A stretch of 64,000 bases of DNA from Triplophysa rosa (GCF_024868665.1 NC_079898.1:10004981-10068980), one strand, 5' to 3'; positions 1-12,110 are shown, numbered from the stretch's first letter. Notes: generated from the letters alone by a model not told the origin. Program-made: numbers and translations.

Positions 1-1398
1 ACTTGATGGATGACCCTGTCTGGGGCCTGCCCGTGGTCTGCATCACTCCCATCCCCGCTCACAACCACAAGAGACAGCCATGATTCCGTGCCTCATGGCC
101 AACCACATATTCCTCAGAAAAAGCTTTCATTTTAGTCTCTCAAAGCCATCAACGAGGGGCTCTGGAAAGGAAAAAAATGTTATCTGAGCGACGGCCAGTA
201 AGAAAAGAAATCGTCATTTTTCAATATCAGAGAGAAATGAAATCATCTGATGATCTAATTGGGAGGATTACGGTCCCCCACCTGCGCTGTCACTCTCTGG
301 GGCCCCATTACAAGACCCTTATTAGTTTTTACTTGCCAGATTAAAATGCGAGCGCCGCAATCTTTGATCTCTCACTTGCTGACACAAATCCTTTCAAGCC
401 CCAACATTTTCTGCTGGGTAATTAATGCTAATTAAAAGGTTTCAAGCAGTCAGTAAGCAGCGCTCTTCTCACTACCAAATTGCCATCAACTTCCCCCTAT
501 CTAACGGATCTGCACGTCATGCGCATTTCCTCTGTTTTAAACCGCATCTGCGCAAACAACAAATTATGAACAGAACGTGGGCAACTTCCCAGAGTGTTGG
601 AGTATTTATATAGCAGCACTACCAAAATAAACTTTAAAACAGTTAAAACAGAAATTTCGCAGATCTCTAATTTATGGGCAAAATAAAGGAATGACGTAAG
701 ACAGCTTAATGTACGTTTGAAACACTTTGAAGCTATAACGGGATGTTTATATGCAACCACTTATAAATACAGCACATGTAATGCTGCTGAACATACAATG
801 CGGCTTTAAAATTCGAAACCGACAAAGGAAAATCAGAGGTTTATCGTATCTATATTATATTCTCGCTCTTCTTAAGTAAGAGTGTACGCAAATAAATCTG
901 GTAGTGATTAAATGAAGACCGGTTTGATTTAATTGCGAGTCGCTCTACATCGGCGGTGCTTTGAAACCACTTAAATGTATGAGCCACATCCACCCTGACT
1001 CCATCATCACTCACTTATTATGTTGTAATTAGCTGTCGCTCCGTCATATCATTATGTAGCTGGGTAAAGTGTCAGGTATGAAGACGTCTCCTCCTGACGA
1101 GCAAAGAGCAATATCATTACACAATGATACAAAATGATAATTACATTACTTCTGCATCAGTACCAGCCCTATGTGATAATTAGACACATATTCAAACCAA
1201 TTAAATCCCTGATGCAGCCTGTTTTTCCTCTGTCAAACAGACAGTTTGACTTCTCTGACGCCCTGTCATGGGAAACTTTATTGGGCCTTGGAATAACCTG
1301 TGCATATAGGGACGCAAGACGGGGAGGTGAAAAGCGATCATCACCATTTTGGGGTGTGAATGTAAATTTGAACTAAACATACGTGTTGGAAAAATCTT
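1..1398. promoter_or_regulatory. Gene-free block, possible conserved non-coding element
   Basis: No exon or recognised repeat is visible. The sequence looks unique and of moderate GC. It carries several homeodomain-type cores: two TAATTA-like sites close together at about 419-436, a TAATTA at about 1,031 and another at about 1,173. Reading frames here are short and lack domain character. Such blocks in fish genomes are often deeply conserved enhancers, but that role is inferred from appearance only. Confidence 0.3.
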
Positions 1399-1455
1399 TA
1401 AATTAAAGACATAGTTCACCCATAAATGACAATGCTGTTATCATATTTACTCATT
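1399..1455 (+). repeat. Solo end fragment of an Angel-like TTAA repeat
   Basis: A TTAA is followed by a degraded copy of the standard left end of the palindromic repeat found intact at 35,305 and 52,147: the AGTTCACCCA segment, then the CTGTTATCAT and TTTACTCA segments in the same order. The second half is missing, so this is a truncated relic. Confidence 0.6.
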
Positions 1456-1490
1456 AGAGACATCTGTGGTCACCATTCACTTTCAGAATT

Positions 1491-1805
1491 AGGGCCGTCA
1501 AACGATTAATCGCGATTAATCGCAACCAGAATAAACGTTTGTGTTTGTGTCTGTGTATTGTGCATATTAATTTTGTATTTATTAACACATACACGTTTAC
1601 ATATTTAGGAAACGATTACATGTATGTATTTATATTTACCAATCATTTAAATTATATATAATTATTCTTACATATACACATGTATGTGTATGTTTTTATA
1701 CATACAAAATGTATATGTACAGTAAACAGACATATATTATGTAAACACTTTTACTAAACTTTTATTCTGGATGCGATTAATCGTGATTAATCGTTTTGCA
1801 GCCCT
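1491..1805. mobile_element. Non-autonomous TIR transposon with double ATTAATCG motif
   Basis: A 315-bp element has long terminal inverted repeats. The left end starts AGGGCCGTCAAACGATTAAT and the right end, read in reverse, starts AGGGCTGCAAAACGATTAAT. Both continue through a second GATTAATCG and an AGAATAAA segment for about 50 bp. The interior is AT-rich with stretches of alternating T/A, C/A and G/T and no reading frame. It is a miniature inverted-repeat element, probably hAT-like. I could not confirm a target-site duplication, so the superfamily is tentative. Confidence 0.75.
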
Positions 1806-2973
1806 AATCAAAATGTTACATTTGGAATGACTGGCAAACGTCCCTTTAAATTGAATTTGAATTCCTTTTTAGTCCATTCATTTGTCAGTCTACAGTGGTT
1901 TCCTAAAGGTCAAAGTTCATTAATGATTATTGAAAATATTGTGGACGGTTAGTCAATGAGGCCACCACTGCAACAAATTGCATGAAAAGCAGCAGTATTT
2001 GCTATCCTATCTTTAGCTGTTCCTAGCTCACTCGGATCCAATAGGAAATGGGACGGTCGTTCTTTTCACTTGCGCCGAGACATTGGCATGACACTTTAAA
2101 AGAGGCGCATGATGGTCGATTTATGCAATATTAACTGATGTTCAGTTTGATGTAAGATTATTCTCACTCCCAGCCAATGCTTCATTACCTTAGAAAAGCA
2201 GAACTCATTAATGGAGGCAAGTCCAGTCAAATCTGGGCATAACTCTACAGAGGTGAACTGCTGTCAACATCATTAACCATCATCTCTCCAACTCGCTCCC
2301 TGACTTATGAAGTGTTCTTTATTGTGTAATGATCCAAATCTCTTACAAAATCGCCCTCTTCAAAGGGCCCCTGGGACGTACCACCCATGCAGTCTGCTGA
2401 CACGATGAAGACAAAGATCAAATGAAGCTCGGTAATTAGGCACTTTCTTTATCTTACACTCGCCGGCTGTTTACTTCCAATTCCAGGTGACAGTCGGGAA
2501 GCTGTAAAGCGGCCGAAAGAAACGTGCAAACGCAGGAATAAGGTAAAAGGCTTTGATGTCTTTTGTCGTTCAAAAACGTTACCGGTTATGATGTCAGACA
2601 GCCAAGCTGGATAAACGTAATGTAAACACGGACCATGAGAGGCTTTGGGGGGTCACTTAAACAGCTCATAGATGAGTCATCTGACATACAAACATCAATT
2701 CACACTGAGCTACATACAGTAGGCCAGCCTGCATCAATGCCTCTTGAAATTCACCAGTTTTGTCATGACAGCCAACACAAACCAAGTTTATTCTCATTTC
2801 AAGTGAACTGGTGTAGTGTTGTAAATGTAGTTGGGATTGTATTTTCAAACCTTTCATGATTTTGTTGGTTGTTTTCAAAGAGGGCCTGTCACACAACCTG
2901 TCCAAGTCAACGTATGCCATTTTATCTACAGTACAATGAACAAATGTGAGCCTGTCTGTGAAATCCAAGCTGA
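1806..2973. other. Gene-free interval with a CNE-like core
   Basis: No gene is seen. About 2,160-2,560 is unique-looking, of moderate GC and free of repeats, and could be a conserved non-coding element. The rest is unremarkable. The open frames around 2,635-2,998 on both strands have no recognisable protein features and run into the adjacent repeat. Confidence 0.3.
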
Positions 2974-3279
2974 AGGGACAGTTCGCCCAAAAATGCAAAT
3001 TCTGTCTTCATTTACTCACCATCCAAATCTGAATGAATTTCTTTGTTCTGATGAACACAAAAAAGGATATTTTCAATTATGTAGGAAAGCTAACAGTTCT
3101 GGGTTCATCACTTTTAACTACCATTGTCATTTTTCCTACTATGGTAGTCAATGGTGGCCAAGAACTGTTTGGTTACAAATATCTTCTTTTGTGTTCAGCA
3201 GAACTTTATACAGATTTGGAACATCTCGAGGGCGAGTAAATGATGACAGAATTTTTAGTTTTGAGTGAACTGTTTCTTT
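2974..3279. mobile_element. Angel-like palindromic MITE
   Basis: It starts AGGGACAGTTCGCCCAAAAA and ends with the reverse-complement ATGATGACAGAATTT segment and a GAACTGTTTCTTTAA end. The two halves fold on each other around a centre near 3,130 (TTCCTACTATGGTAGTCAAT). The right end meets TTAA, while the left TTAA has decayed. It has no coding capacity: the frames across it are artefacts of a repeat seen at several other places in this window. Angel elements are short inverted-repeat elements known from zebrafish. The family name is assigned by eye. Confidence 0.8.
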
Positions 3280-3965
3280 AAAGTGTAAAAATTAGTAATC
3301 ATTATAATAATCATGAAAAATAATGAGTCCCAGCCATAAAATTAGGAAAATAAGTGTTTATCGCTGTGAATGATAGATTATGTGATAGATTTTGAGATAC
3401 AGAATTCACATTTTATAAAATGATAAATATGAAACTAGCAAATTTAATAATTAAAAAATACTCAAAGTAATGAGTTGATTTTATTGACACTATATTTTTT
3501 ATATTGCACAAAAAATACTGAATGATGGCTTCCTTAACACTCATTTCAATTTTAACATGCTCTTACTCAGTTAATATTAAAGATATCAAGATTAAATTTT
3601 TACAGAATGTTCTTGTAAAAGGATTTTATGCTGAAAACAGTAAATCACAAACAAACACTTTAGATGGGTTTTCACAGACTGGGTCAAACATTTTATTTAT
3701 GTAAGAGTCTGATTGCACGCGTTGCCTTTGAAATCAACAATAAACATTTAAAGTACAGATTAGTTGTATTTTATTACTTTTATTTTTCTTACCGATTGGT
3801 ACAGACTGGTTTAGTGCATATCTGACTCATCTGCAAGTAAGAGTAATGATGGGGTCTACTGTTTTGTATGAGGCGATGACAAATTTGTCTGAGAGATGAC
3901 CTCATTGGTCACAATGAAAGCTACTCTCGATCTTGTGTCAGGGAAAGCTTTTGTCTGTACAGACC

Positions 3966-3967
<2 letters not shown>
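3280..3967. other. AT-rich gene-free interval
   Basis: The sequence is AT-rich without a recognisable gene or complete repeat. The 60-codon frame at 3,522-3,704 has no protein character. Nothing else is seen. Confidence 0.5.

Positions 3968-4001
<34 letters not shown>
3968..4001. repeat. (TG)17 microsatellite
   Basis: An uninterrupted TG dinucleotide tract of about 34 bp. Its length makes it a likely polymorphic microsatellite. Confidence 0.97.
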
Positions 4002-4004
<3 letters not shown>

Positions 4005-4700
4005 CAGGGGTGATGCTTCAGGACCTACAGTAAATCTTCTAACCATTTAGACAAACAAAAGGCCACAGTGGCAGGAAAAAAGACAAGGAAAAACAGATGA
4101 ATAAGCAACATCAATTACCGGCAGTGTTGACCTGTGGTCCCCCACACCATGGTCGGCCCCTCACACCCAGGGGTGGCAGATTGAAGCTGACATTCCTGGA
4201 GTGAGAACAGTACGGCCTCTCAAGGCCCGTCCTCTGAGTGTGAACGGAGAGAGAGCGAGAGAGCCAGCAGTGGGAGCTATGAATGAAAAATCACGCATAA
4301 TAGGTCCCCGCTTTCGTTTAAAGTGAAACAAAATGGCTCAATTTGAGCACTTAGCCTGTGGAAAATTGGCGGCGCTGACATAGGACGCGAACATGCGAGG
4401 GGACAAGCGAATCAGCCCTCTGATAAGTACACTATAAGGGGAACAAAGCTGATGTCCAACAGGCTTAACGGTGAACTCGAGAGGGATTGGGTCCCCCTCA
4501 AAAGGTTGCTTCAGTCTTCGCTTGCCCTCCAAAAAAGACCCTCGAACACCCGAGCTCCCCTCTGCCGCTTTGTGCGCGACCGGTAGCAAAATAAATACAC
4601 AGCTCATATTTGTTGAACACACTGCGCTTTGTATCATCCCATTGGGATCTTAGCATGGGTAATAGAAGAGAGTAAATGCAGAGCGAAGCAGGAAGCTTAT
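4002..4700. promoter_or_regulatory. Unique block, possible conserved non-coding element
   Basis: Moderate-GC unique sequence without coding pattern, bounded by a microsatellite on the left and AT-rich DNA on the right. The overlapping short frames on both strands at 4,338-4,710 conflict with each other and show no domain, so I do not call a gene. A regulatory role is inference from composition. Confidence 0.28.
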
Positions 4701-5680
4701 AAGCTAACAAGACTGGATTACAAAGATATTGTGTCCTTTTAAATGGCTTACAATTACATTACGGCCTGTTTTGCGACAGGGAAACTATATACATGTTTAT
4801 GTGAGAGAACTGAGGGTAAACACACTTAGGGCTTATTAATCCTATCCAAGAAACTGATATAATAAAAATCCAAAGGTTTTATCTTTAATACTGTTATCAT
4901 CTGGGGATGTGAATTCATTTAACTATATCTGACCCAACTGTGAGCTAAAACAACCCAGTCTTTTTTTAGTGTGAACAAAGACATAGAAAACACAACACAG
5001 ACAGACAGACAGACAAGACAGATAATCATTCATCTATTCATAATGTATTTGACCCTTTTAAGAACAAAAGCTAGAGTTAAACAAAGTAAAGCCTAATACA
5101 CAAGTAACTAAGAGCAATAAAACGTGCTGCACAATAAAGCACACTATAGTGCTAAACTTGCACAATCTGATCTGTTTTATTGACCAACCACACACACACA
5201 CAGTCTCTATAGTAACAACACAGACACAAGGGTGCAAGGGGACATTTAGGAACACTGCCCAAGGGACTGTTTAACACAATGGAGGAAAGGGTTGAACAAT
5301 AACACCAACCTGCACAATAGACAGCAAAACCAGTGAAAGCACTTTACAAAGAACCCTGGTTTCATACTAAACATGACTGATCATCAAAACACAAACTGAA
5401 CATATTATTTCAATATAAGAGCGGATTAAAATCATGTCATGTGCACTATTTGAAATGTACTATACTTACCTTCAAAAAAAAAAAAAAGCGATGCAAAGCA
5501 ATGTTTTTGTGAATCCCAAAAAGTGAAAAAATATCATTTAATCACATTTATTGTACACGGCACACATTATCTGCGATTCAGCAAACACAATATTTCTGTG
5601 GTTATTCGCAGATTTTAACAGCAATCTCGCTGTATTCTGTGAATCAGTCATTATATCACAGGAGATGGTGTCATTCAAGA
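4701..5680. other. Gene-free interval with an ACAG tract and a poly-A run
   Basis: Contains an imperfect (ACAG)n tract at about 4,983-5,015, a short CA tract near 5,190 and an A run at about 5,474-5,487. The minus-strand frame at 5,058-5,255 is low-complexity and hydrophobic, with no supporting signals. No gene is seen. Confidence 0.5.
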
Positions 5681-6912
5681 GAAAACATCTTTGATATGAA
5701 ATAAGATGGAGTCAGAGCTATCATAAAAAATTTGACCTTTCTAAGAGCTCTACACACTTCTCTAATCTGACTGGCTCCTTTTTTCAAACAATAGAAGTCT
5801 TTAAGGGGCTGCAGCTATCAGCACAGCTCAAATAGGTCTATAATAGAGCCCTATCATCTTTGCAAATGGAAATCCAGTCAATGGAGTAGATGGGAATCAT
5901 TTTCATCTCGTTGACGTGCAGTACAACTGAGAGTTTCGTGGAGGAGACACGAGCCTACAGGTCAATTTCCATGTCACCGCTGTCTGGTTTTTTTTAAAAC
6001 ACAGCTTTGAAGTTCAATTTTATGCAGTGCTCAGGTGAAGTGATTCATTATAGGCATTTTTGCACCTATGAGATTATAATATCTACATCAAATATTTTTA
6101 TAGAAAAACCATGGGCTGTCTATGTACATTGATAACATATTTATGTAGTATACACAGGGGTCAGAATACAGTAAAATTCAATGAGTCAAAAATGAAGAAC
6201 GGCAATTGGGATGATATCAAAATATGTACTTTTTTATATGAAATGTTGTGTTTTAGTAAATAATGTGCACTGGTGAATCATGCAGAAGAGCAGGAAGATA
6301 TATTTAAGAAAATAGGGTGATACAAAAATGGCAATTACCCATTAACGGCTCAACTACTCGCACATAAATGTGAGTACTGAGAAACCAAATTAATGCATTT
6401 GCAGCCATATTTAGTAAATCTCATTAGCCTGTCATATGATAAGCATTGAAATCCAATCGTTTGGCTAACTAAGAAAACATAAATATATTTCCATGGCCAG
6501 CGACATCCCTTGAAATGTTTTCTCAATACCCTACTCTGCGTCTCTACTATAAGCTTTGATTAAATAGAAAAGGCAATGATCTTTCACAAGCCGCATTTAC
6601 GAATCTCCTAAAATGGATTCCGCAGAGAAACGCGGGGAAGAGTAAAATGTGAAATGACACAAGACAAGAAATCTACCCCCCCACCCCTTTCCTCTCTCGC
6701 ATCCTCCGAAATGTAAATGCATTCTTGCTCGGTTCAAGCCATAAAATACTGCCCTTGAAATATTGAGTGACAGAAGGAATTATGGGTTATTGTACTGTCA
6801 AAATGCAAGACAGCTGTATGATGGGATACTGTGTTATTTAGACAATCAGAAACTTAAGAGGCAAAGTGACACATGCCCTCCCCCCACCACCCCTCTCTCT
6901 TTCTCAAAAATT

Positions 6913-6917
<5 letters not shown>
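5681..6917. other. Gene-free interval, partly CNE-like
   Basis: About 5,690-5,990 and 6,540-6,860 are unique-looking, with pyrimidine-rich and TAAT-containing segments that could be conserved non-coding elements. The rest is AT-rich. No exon or complete repeat is recognised. Confidence 0.3.

Positions 6918-6943
<26 letters not shown>
6918..6943. repeat. (CT)n simple repeat
   Basis: An uninterrupted CT dinucleotide tract following a pyrimidine-rich stretch. It generates the Arg-Glu-rich open frames on the opposite strand, which are not genes. Confidence 0.95.
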
Positions 6944-7245
6944 GACAAGCCTGGTGATCACTGCCAGACAGAGAATGCTCTTGAAACACAAAGACAACAA
7001 ATAGCAGGAAAGGTAAAGATACTCTTCCTCCATATGTAGTGTTGTCCACTTGATAAGCACTACACCTGTTTCCAGAGAGCTGCATTAACTTTATATGGGC
7101 ATGTTTATACAATCTGGATATGGAAGTGCTTGGTGCAACAAATGGACTTTGTCTACAGCTTTGTCTGATTCTGTACAAAGCAGGTGGGACTAATGCACAT
7201 ACATTACATCAGGCTTTGAATGGCCGCAAACACATGACCCATCAC
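6944..7245. other. Gene-free interval
   Basis: No gene or recognised repeat is visible between the CT tract and the fold-back element that starts at 7,246. Confidence 0.5.
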
Positions 7246-7596
7246 CACTCTAAAAAAAAAAATGGTGCGATATGGCACTAAAAGTGGTTCTTGGCTCGTA
7301 ATCATAGGGGAAACACTTTTAGTGCTATAGCACCATATCTTGGTGCTTCAGTGGTTCTTCGGAGGTTCTTTGGGGTGACAGAGGTGCTATGAAGCACCGT
7401 TTCCATATAAAGAACCTGTTAAGCCCCTGTATGGTTCTTTAGCGTTTCTATTTAGCACCTCAGTCGTCCCAAAGAACCGCTGAAGAACCACTGAAGGACC
7501 AAAATATGGTTCTACATAGCACTAAAAGTGGTCCCCCTATGATTACAAGCCAAGAACCACTTTTAGTTCTATATAGCACTATTTTTTTTTAGAGTG
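7246..7596. mobile_element. 351-bp fold-back (palindromic) MITE
   Basis: Termini are CACTCTAAAAAAAA and its inverse TTTTTTTTAGAGTG. The inverted repeats extend at least 60 bp inward with only a few mismatches; both arms read on through GTGGTTCTTGGCT and TAATCATAGGGG. Further inward, AAGAACC and GCACC words also pair, so almost the whole element is one long imperfect palindrome. It has no reading frame. The CACT-type ends could indicate a hAT or other cut-and-paste family, which is unresolved because no clear target duplication is seen. Confidence 0.85.
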
Positions 7597-9218
7597 TGGG
7601 ATCTCATCACAACTGGACAGCATTACATGCAAACCTAAAAAATGTCAGAAACACAAAGCTAAACTGTCTAATTCACCCACCTGTCAATCATCCACAACAC
7701 TAAAGCATTATACATGCATCTTTAAACTAGACTAAACGGCATCCTTACTTTTATGAAATCCAATCACAAGTGGTCACATCAAACACATTTGAGATGCATA
7801 TAAATATTAGGTGCAAAATAGGGTCACAATGAAGCGTTAACAATAAACACATGGATTAAAGATGCACGCTTTAAATGTATTCATTTATTTTGTCACCGAA
7901 GCAATTAGTAGAATTGGCATCCGAGCAAACAACCAACAGGCAGAACATAAGATAATGACATCCATTTCTCCACATGCAAAATAAAGAAACAAATCATGAA
8001 TAAAGCCATTTTTCAAGTTGATAATTGAATTCAATGAAAGTTACATTGTCTGATTTGTCACATTTCAAACCCAGTGACAAGTAATTATCATTACATGTTG
8101 AAAAGACATTCATTACCACAATAAGCATCTGCAGGCTTACTAAATAATGACAAGAAGTGCCTCCGTTTTGTTTGATTTGCTAACATTTGTGTTTTTGTTT
8201 TTTGTTCCCCAAATACTAATTTGCTTTGTCCTGCAATTATAGAATATGCCCACACTACATTACACAACCAACTCACAAGTGCACTTTTATTTCAGTCATT
8301 GGAAACCAAATCAGATGTATAAAGTGGGAAAGTAGAACAATCCCTACCAGTTTTTCAGTTGAAAGTTTTCCGTTGAGCGCTGAGTGACATTGAACACGCA
8401 GAATGAGCCTTGCAAAGGTTTGAACCAGCAGGGTCATGTGAGCGAAGATTGAAACTGGCAGTTTGGAGGAAGCATCTTATAGGTTTGATGAACGAGTGAC
8501 AGTTTCACACTATAGCTGTAAACACCAGCGTTGCATTGGAAGGCCTCTGCTCCTCATCACCCATCAAAACACGTGTCCTGCAGAAAATGCTGGGCTGTTT
8601 GACTTCAGCGAATGGACTGAATAATCGAATGGCCTTTGGCAAGATAAAATCTTCAAACAACACTTCTAATTTAGCTTGGATTTACTTAGAAGCTTGTTTT
8701 TTACTCTTTTTTTATCGGCCTTGATGACATATTGATCTGTCTCTCCAGAATTACACGCTATAATATAATTGGCTTAATATCAACAAAAATACATATTATT
8801 TAAAACAAAATCATTTTCAGTATTAACAGGCACTATGGATGAAACAACAGCTCAATGTTGCTGAAAAAATGCTTTATAGCAGTATTCAAGCACAAATCGA
8901 TGATAGCTGCTGGGTTTGACATACAAACTGTGAGAACTCAAGATTGCGGGTCATTCCCCATTAGGTTTTGGCAAAGAGAGCTCTTCTACTCCAATTGATG
9001 GATTTACTGCATCTAAAAATGACCCAAAGGCTGGAAAGATGAACAAAGGGTCCAAAAACAAGCACGAAATCTTGAATCTGGATTTACATGTTGACTTCCC
9101 AAGGTGGCGACTTTTATGATTGTGTGCACAGCTTTTGCGTACGGTGTCCCTAACAGTAAGATTGAATTAACTAAGAGTTTTTTTTATTTGTTTATGTGCT
9201 TTACATGTTTTAAATGGG
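7597..9218. other. Gene-free interval, nothing recognised
   Basis: Mostly AT-rich, unique-looking DNA. The short frames at 8,091-8,276 and 8,536-8,724 carry no protein motif, splice context or codon bias that I can see. No complete repeat is recognised. Confidence 0.45.
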
Positions 9219-9300
9219 TTAAAGGTCCAGTGTATGAAATTTAGCAGCATCTAGTGGTGACGGCTCACACCACCCCTCCACCAGTGTGTACAGAAATAAT
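9219..9300 (-). repeat. TTAA-flanked interspersed repeat, truncated end
   Basis: A TTAA followed by AGGTCCAGTGTATGAAATTT, then the GCATCTAGTGGTGA word and a GGCTCACACCACC segment. The same order appears inverted at the right end of the repeat at 25,675-26,190 (GCCGCTAAATTTCAC preceded by the CGCTAGATG word). Only one end survives, with an internal deletion. Confidence 0.6.
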
Positions 9301-9554
9301 AATATAGGCTGTGAAGGTTAAAGACTCTCACATGGTGTTGGGCTTTTATTTCACCCAGCAACTGACTTGTAATAGTGCAGTCCAAAAGTTAAGCACCCTC
9401 TATTGTGTAAAATGGGGGCCATATTTGTACTCTGTGAAAGCTAAGATTAAAAGGCACAGTCACAGTCCCAAAAAAAAGAAAAGAAATCTGTCTGCCTGAT
9501 ACGGATGGTGAAAAACTTTGGTAAAATGTGCAGGTTAGTACTGCACAGCCAGCG
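9301..9554. other. Interval possibly continuing the preceding repeat
   Basis: No gene is visible. It may be further degraded repeat, judged from the word TCCAAAAGTTAAGCACCCTC at about 9,381-9,400, but the family cannot be fixed by eye. Confidence 0.3.
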
Positions 9555-9576
9555 TCTCTCTCTCCCTCCCTCCCTT

Positions 9577-9607
<31 letters not shown>
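9555..9607. repeat. Pyrimidine tract with (TC)n
   Basis: TC and TCCC runs ending in an uninterrupted (TC)n. On the minus strand this produces Arg-Glu repeats in three overlapping frames, which are not genes. Confidence 0.95.
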
Positions 9608-10340
9608 GTTCTGCAGTGCTGTGTCCTGACCTTGCTGCTTCCATGCCCCATCCATCTTGGGCTGCTTAGCCATTTCGCTGGCTTCATACTGCGCAGATTA
9701 ACACAATTCATCACCACAATCATCCTCGATTCATCACCCTTTCCAATGAATGTTTTGACATCCAGTTAATTTTCTGCTGATGATTTATCAAATTATAATT
9801 ACCATGCTCTGAAGGGCTCATTTATTATGTTGATACATGATAATGACGCCAAAGTGGATTGAATTTTAAGTAAGTTCTCTGCGATTATAACATATGCGTT
9901 ATTGTGAATAATGTTATGCGATTTCGTTTCTTACAGCCCGGAAACTCCTGGGACTTTCCTAATGTTATAATAAGCAACGTGAGGAGGGAAAAAGGGTCTG
10001 GTTGCTAATTCAATTTTTTTCTGAACAAATTGTTTGGCTGGGTGAGCAGGGGGCATGAAAAAGTTCAATTAAATCCAAAGCTCCCATCTAAGATGCTCAG
10101 TAATTAAAGAGGCTGCTAATTCAATCACGCTGTCAGACTGCGGCCCAGTGCGTTACACTCTTTCTTAATAGGTTATAGGTTATTTTGCACATACTGCCCA
10201 CATAGGCACTTCATTAGCCTCCTTCTTTACAATTCACTCCGCTCGTACCCTCATTATTATCCCACTTTATTAAAATCCAATGGCCGCCTATCGGTTTCTA
10301 TTACTGAAAAGCTTTGCGGCTTAATGCACTGGGTTACTTT
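9608..10340. promoter_or_regulatory. Strong candidate conserved non-coding block
   Basis: Unique sequence with a dense set of homeodomain-like cores, including TTATAATTACC at about 9,793 and CAGTAATTAAAG and GCTAATTCAATC around 10,100-10,125. A second dense part lies at about 10,200-10,320. There is no coding potential, repeat family or simple sequence. This density of TAAT/ATTA words in moderate-GC DNA is what ancient vertebrate enhancers typically look like, but conservation is not tested here. Confidence 0.38.
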
Positions 10341-11119
10341 TAAGGGCATTTCTCTAACTTGTGTGCATGTAGTTAGACACAACAAATAGCCACTTGTATA
10401 AACTTAATCTGTTATTGCACAGATTTAGAATTACACACTTTAGAGATTACTACTTTCGCACAAATTACCGTGGTAACCATTGTTTTTAATCAAGTTAATA
10501 CTGTAGTTATGTTTAATCACGGTAAATAGTTATAGGCCATTTGTCAGATAAAGTAAGAAGCTAGAATCTTTCTGTCATGTGATTGCATTTTATTTTTTAT
10601 AACAGTGGTGGATAATATCAAGTTATTACAGATTTCATTGTAGTATAGCAATACTATAGCATACTGTATTAACTACAGTAAAACTGTAATTGCTTTAGAA
10701 ATTTTGGTAAGGATATTGCTATTTTTATTTAGTAAGGATAGTGCTATCAAAAAAGCTATGAAAACACTTAAGATTAAAATTTGAATTCAATAAATTTTAG
10801 ATGTCCAAATGTTATTTTTCCCAATCAAACCAATCTAAAGAATTTGGAACATGCACTACAACACACATATGTCCAAAGCTGTGTATTTTGCCTGTAAAAC
10901 ACACTTTGTGAACCGAGCGCCCCCCCCAAACAGGAAATAGTTTAGGTGCATGAGCACAGCTGCAAAAAAGTCGAAATGTTATTTAAGACTGAGCCCAACT
11001 TTGACTTCTGCGAGAGCTGTAAATAATCCAGTGTCTTTACACAACTTCACATTTTTGCACAGAATTAATACACAACAGCCCTATCATCTCATACACAGAC
11101 CCTAGAAATAGAAACGCCT
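10341..11119. other. AT-rich gene-free interval
   Basis: AT-rich. The segment about 10,450-10,700 is rich in ACTACAGTAAA/TTACTGTAG-type words and may be an old palindromic repeat. A run of nine C residues begins at 10,919. No gene is seen. Confidence 0.4.
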
Positions 11120-12110
11120 CTTAACCATGAGAGCAGCCGAGGTCCGGTTGCAGAAGCATCGGATCCGGAGTTACTCTGGCATCCGAGTAGGTGTGAAAGG
11201 TTATTGAATGCAGAAGAATTCTCCTGGCGGCGCGAGGCATTGTTTACAGCTATCTGTTTTTATTTTTGACTCTTTGCCCTTGGGCTGGGGCCCATAAACA
11301 GCACTATCCCCGCGCCCCGGCGGCATCTCGCCTTGTAATTGTGAGTCCCTCTTGGACGTCCCAAAAGTGAAAGATGTGTCTGGTAAGTGAGAGAGGTCAA
11401 ACATGAGCATGGAAATTTATTACATGCACTGCAACCAGATGGAGGCAGCCCATCTATCAAGCCGAGCTGTCACCCCGGTCACAAACGTTTCCCATAAAGA
11501 GGCTCCCTCTCTCGCTCTGGAAGCGGGAAGTCCGCTAGCCCGCGCTCGCGTGTTTACAGGAACGGAGCCCTCGGTAGCACAACAGCGCCCTTGTTTAATC
11601 ATCTCCCGGCTCCTCTCGCTGCCGCGGCTATTTTTAAACTTTACTTTTATCAATACTTTGGCGGCAGCTCCGGGAGATATTAAAAGCGTTGTGGGGAGCA
11701 GGGGAAGGGCGTTTCTGACACTTGCTCCCTCATTCGTCAGAGCCTCACAGGCCCGTCGGTGACAATGAAAAGATTTCACAATACTGCGCTGCAGAAACTC
11801 ATTCTCCCCCTCATCCATCATGCTCAACCTGCTAGCCGTTCCACTGACCTAATCTGTAATGCCTGGCTGCTCGCTGGAGACTTCTTAAAGGCACCCTTCA
11901 TTAATGGAGCTAACCCAACCACAGGCCCCTGCAGGAGGCACAGGGACAGCTTGCTATCTGACACTACCGCTGCTCTAAATGCTTCAAATGTGCCTCAAAC
12001 ATCAAGGACTGCACACTGTTATTTTACTTTGCGAGCAGGTAATACGTTTACCTGGAGCGGGATGGCGAGAGACAGTTGCCTCAGAAGATGACAAAAGCGG
12101 CTCGGAATGA
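11120..12110. promoter_or_regulatory. GC-rich unique block, strong CNE candidate
   Basis: About 1 kb with higher GC than its surroundings, no repeat family and no consistent reading frame: the opposed frames at 11,403-11,762 (+) and 11,420-11,827 (-) overlap almost completely and neither has a recognisable domain. The block contains motif-like words such as GGCATTGTTTACAGC (forkhead-like TGTTTAC) at about 11,236 and CTTCATTAATGGAGC at about 11,896. It ends shortly before the ZAD-like gene. It could be an enhancer or part of an unannotated transcript. I cannot tell. Confidence 0.38.

Noticed and set aside
2831..3268. 145-codon plus-strand frame
   Set aside because: Runs through the Angel-like MITE. 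Related frames appear in other copies (35,377; 52,204; 56,334) because the repeat, not a gene, is shared.
6846..7178. Arg-Glu-rich minus-strand frames
   Set aside because: Artefact of the (CT)n tract at 6,918-6,943.
9389..9723. Three Arg-Glu-repeat frames
   Set aside because: Produced by translation of a (TC)n tract in three frames.
11420..11827. 135-codon minus-strand frame and its opposed 119-codon plus-strand frame
   Set aside because: They overlap almost completely on opposite strands in GC-rich DNA, have no domain, and the openness is explained by composition.
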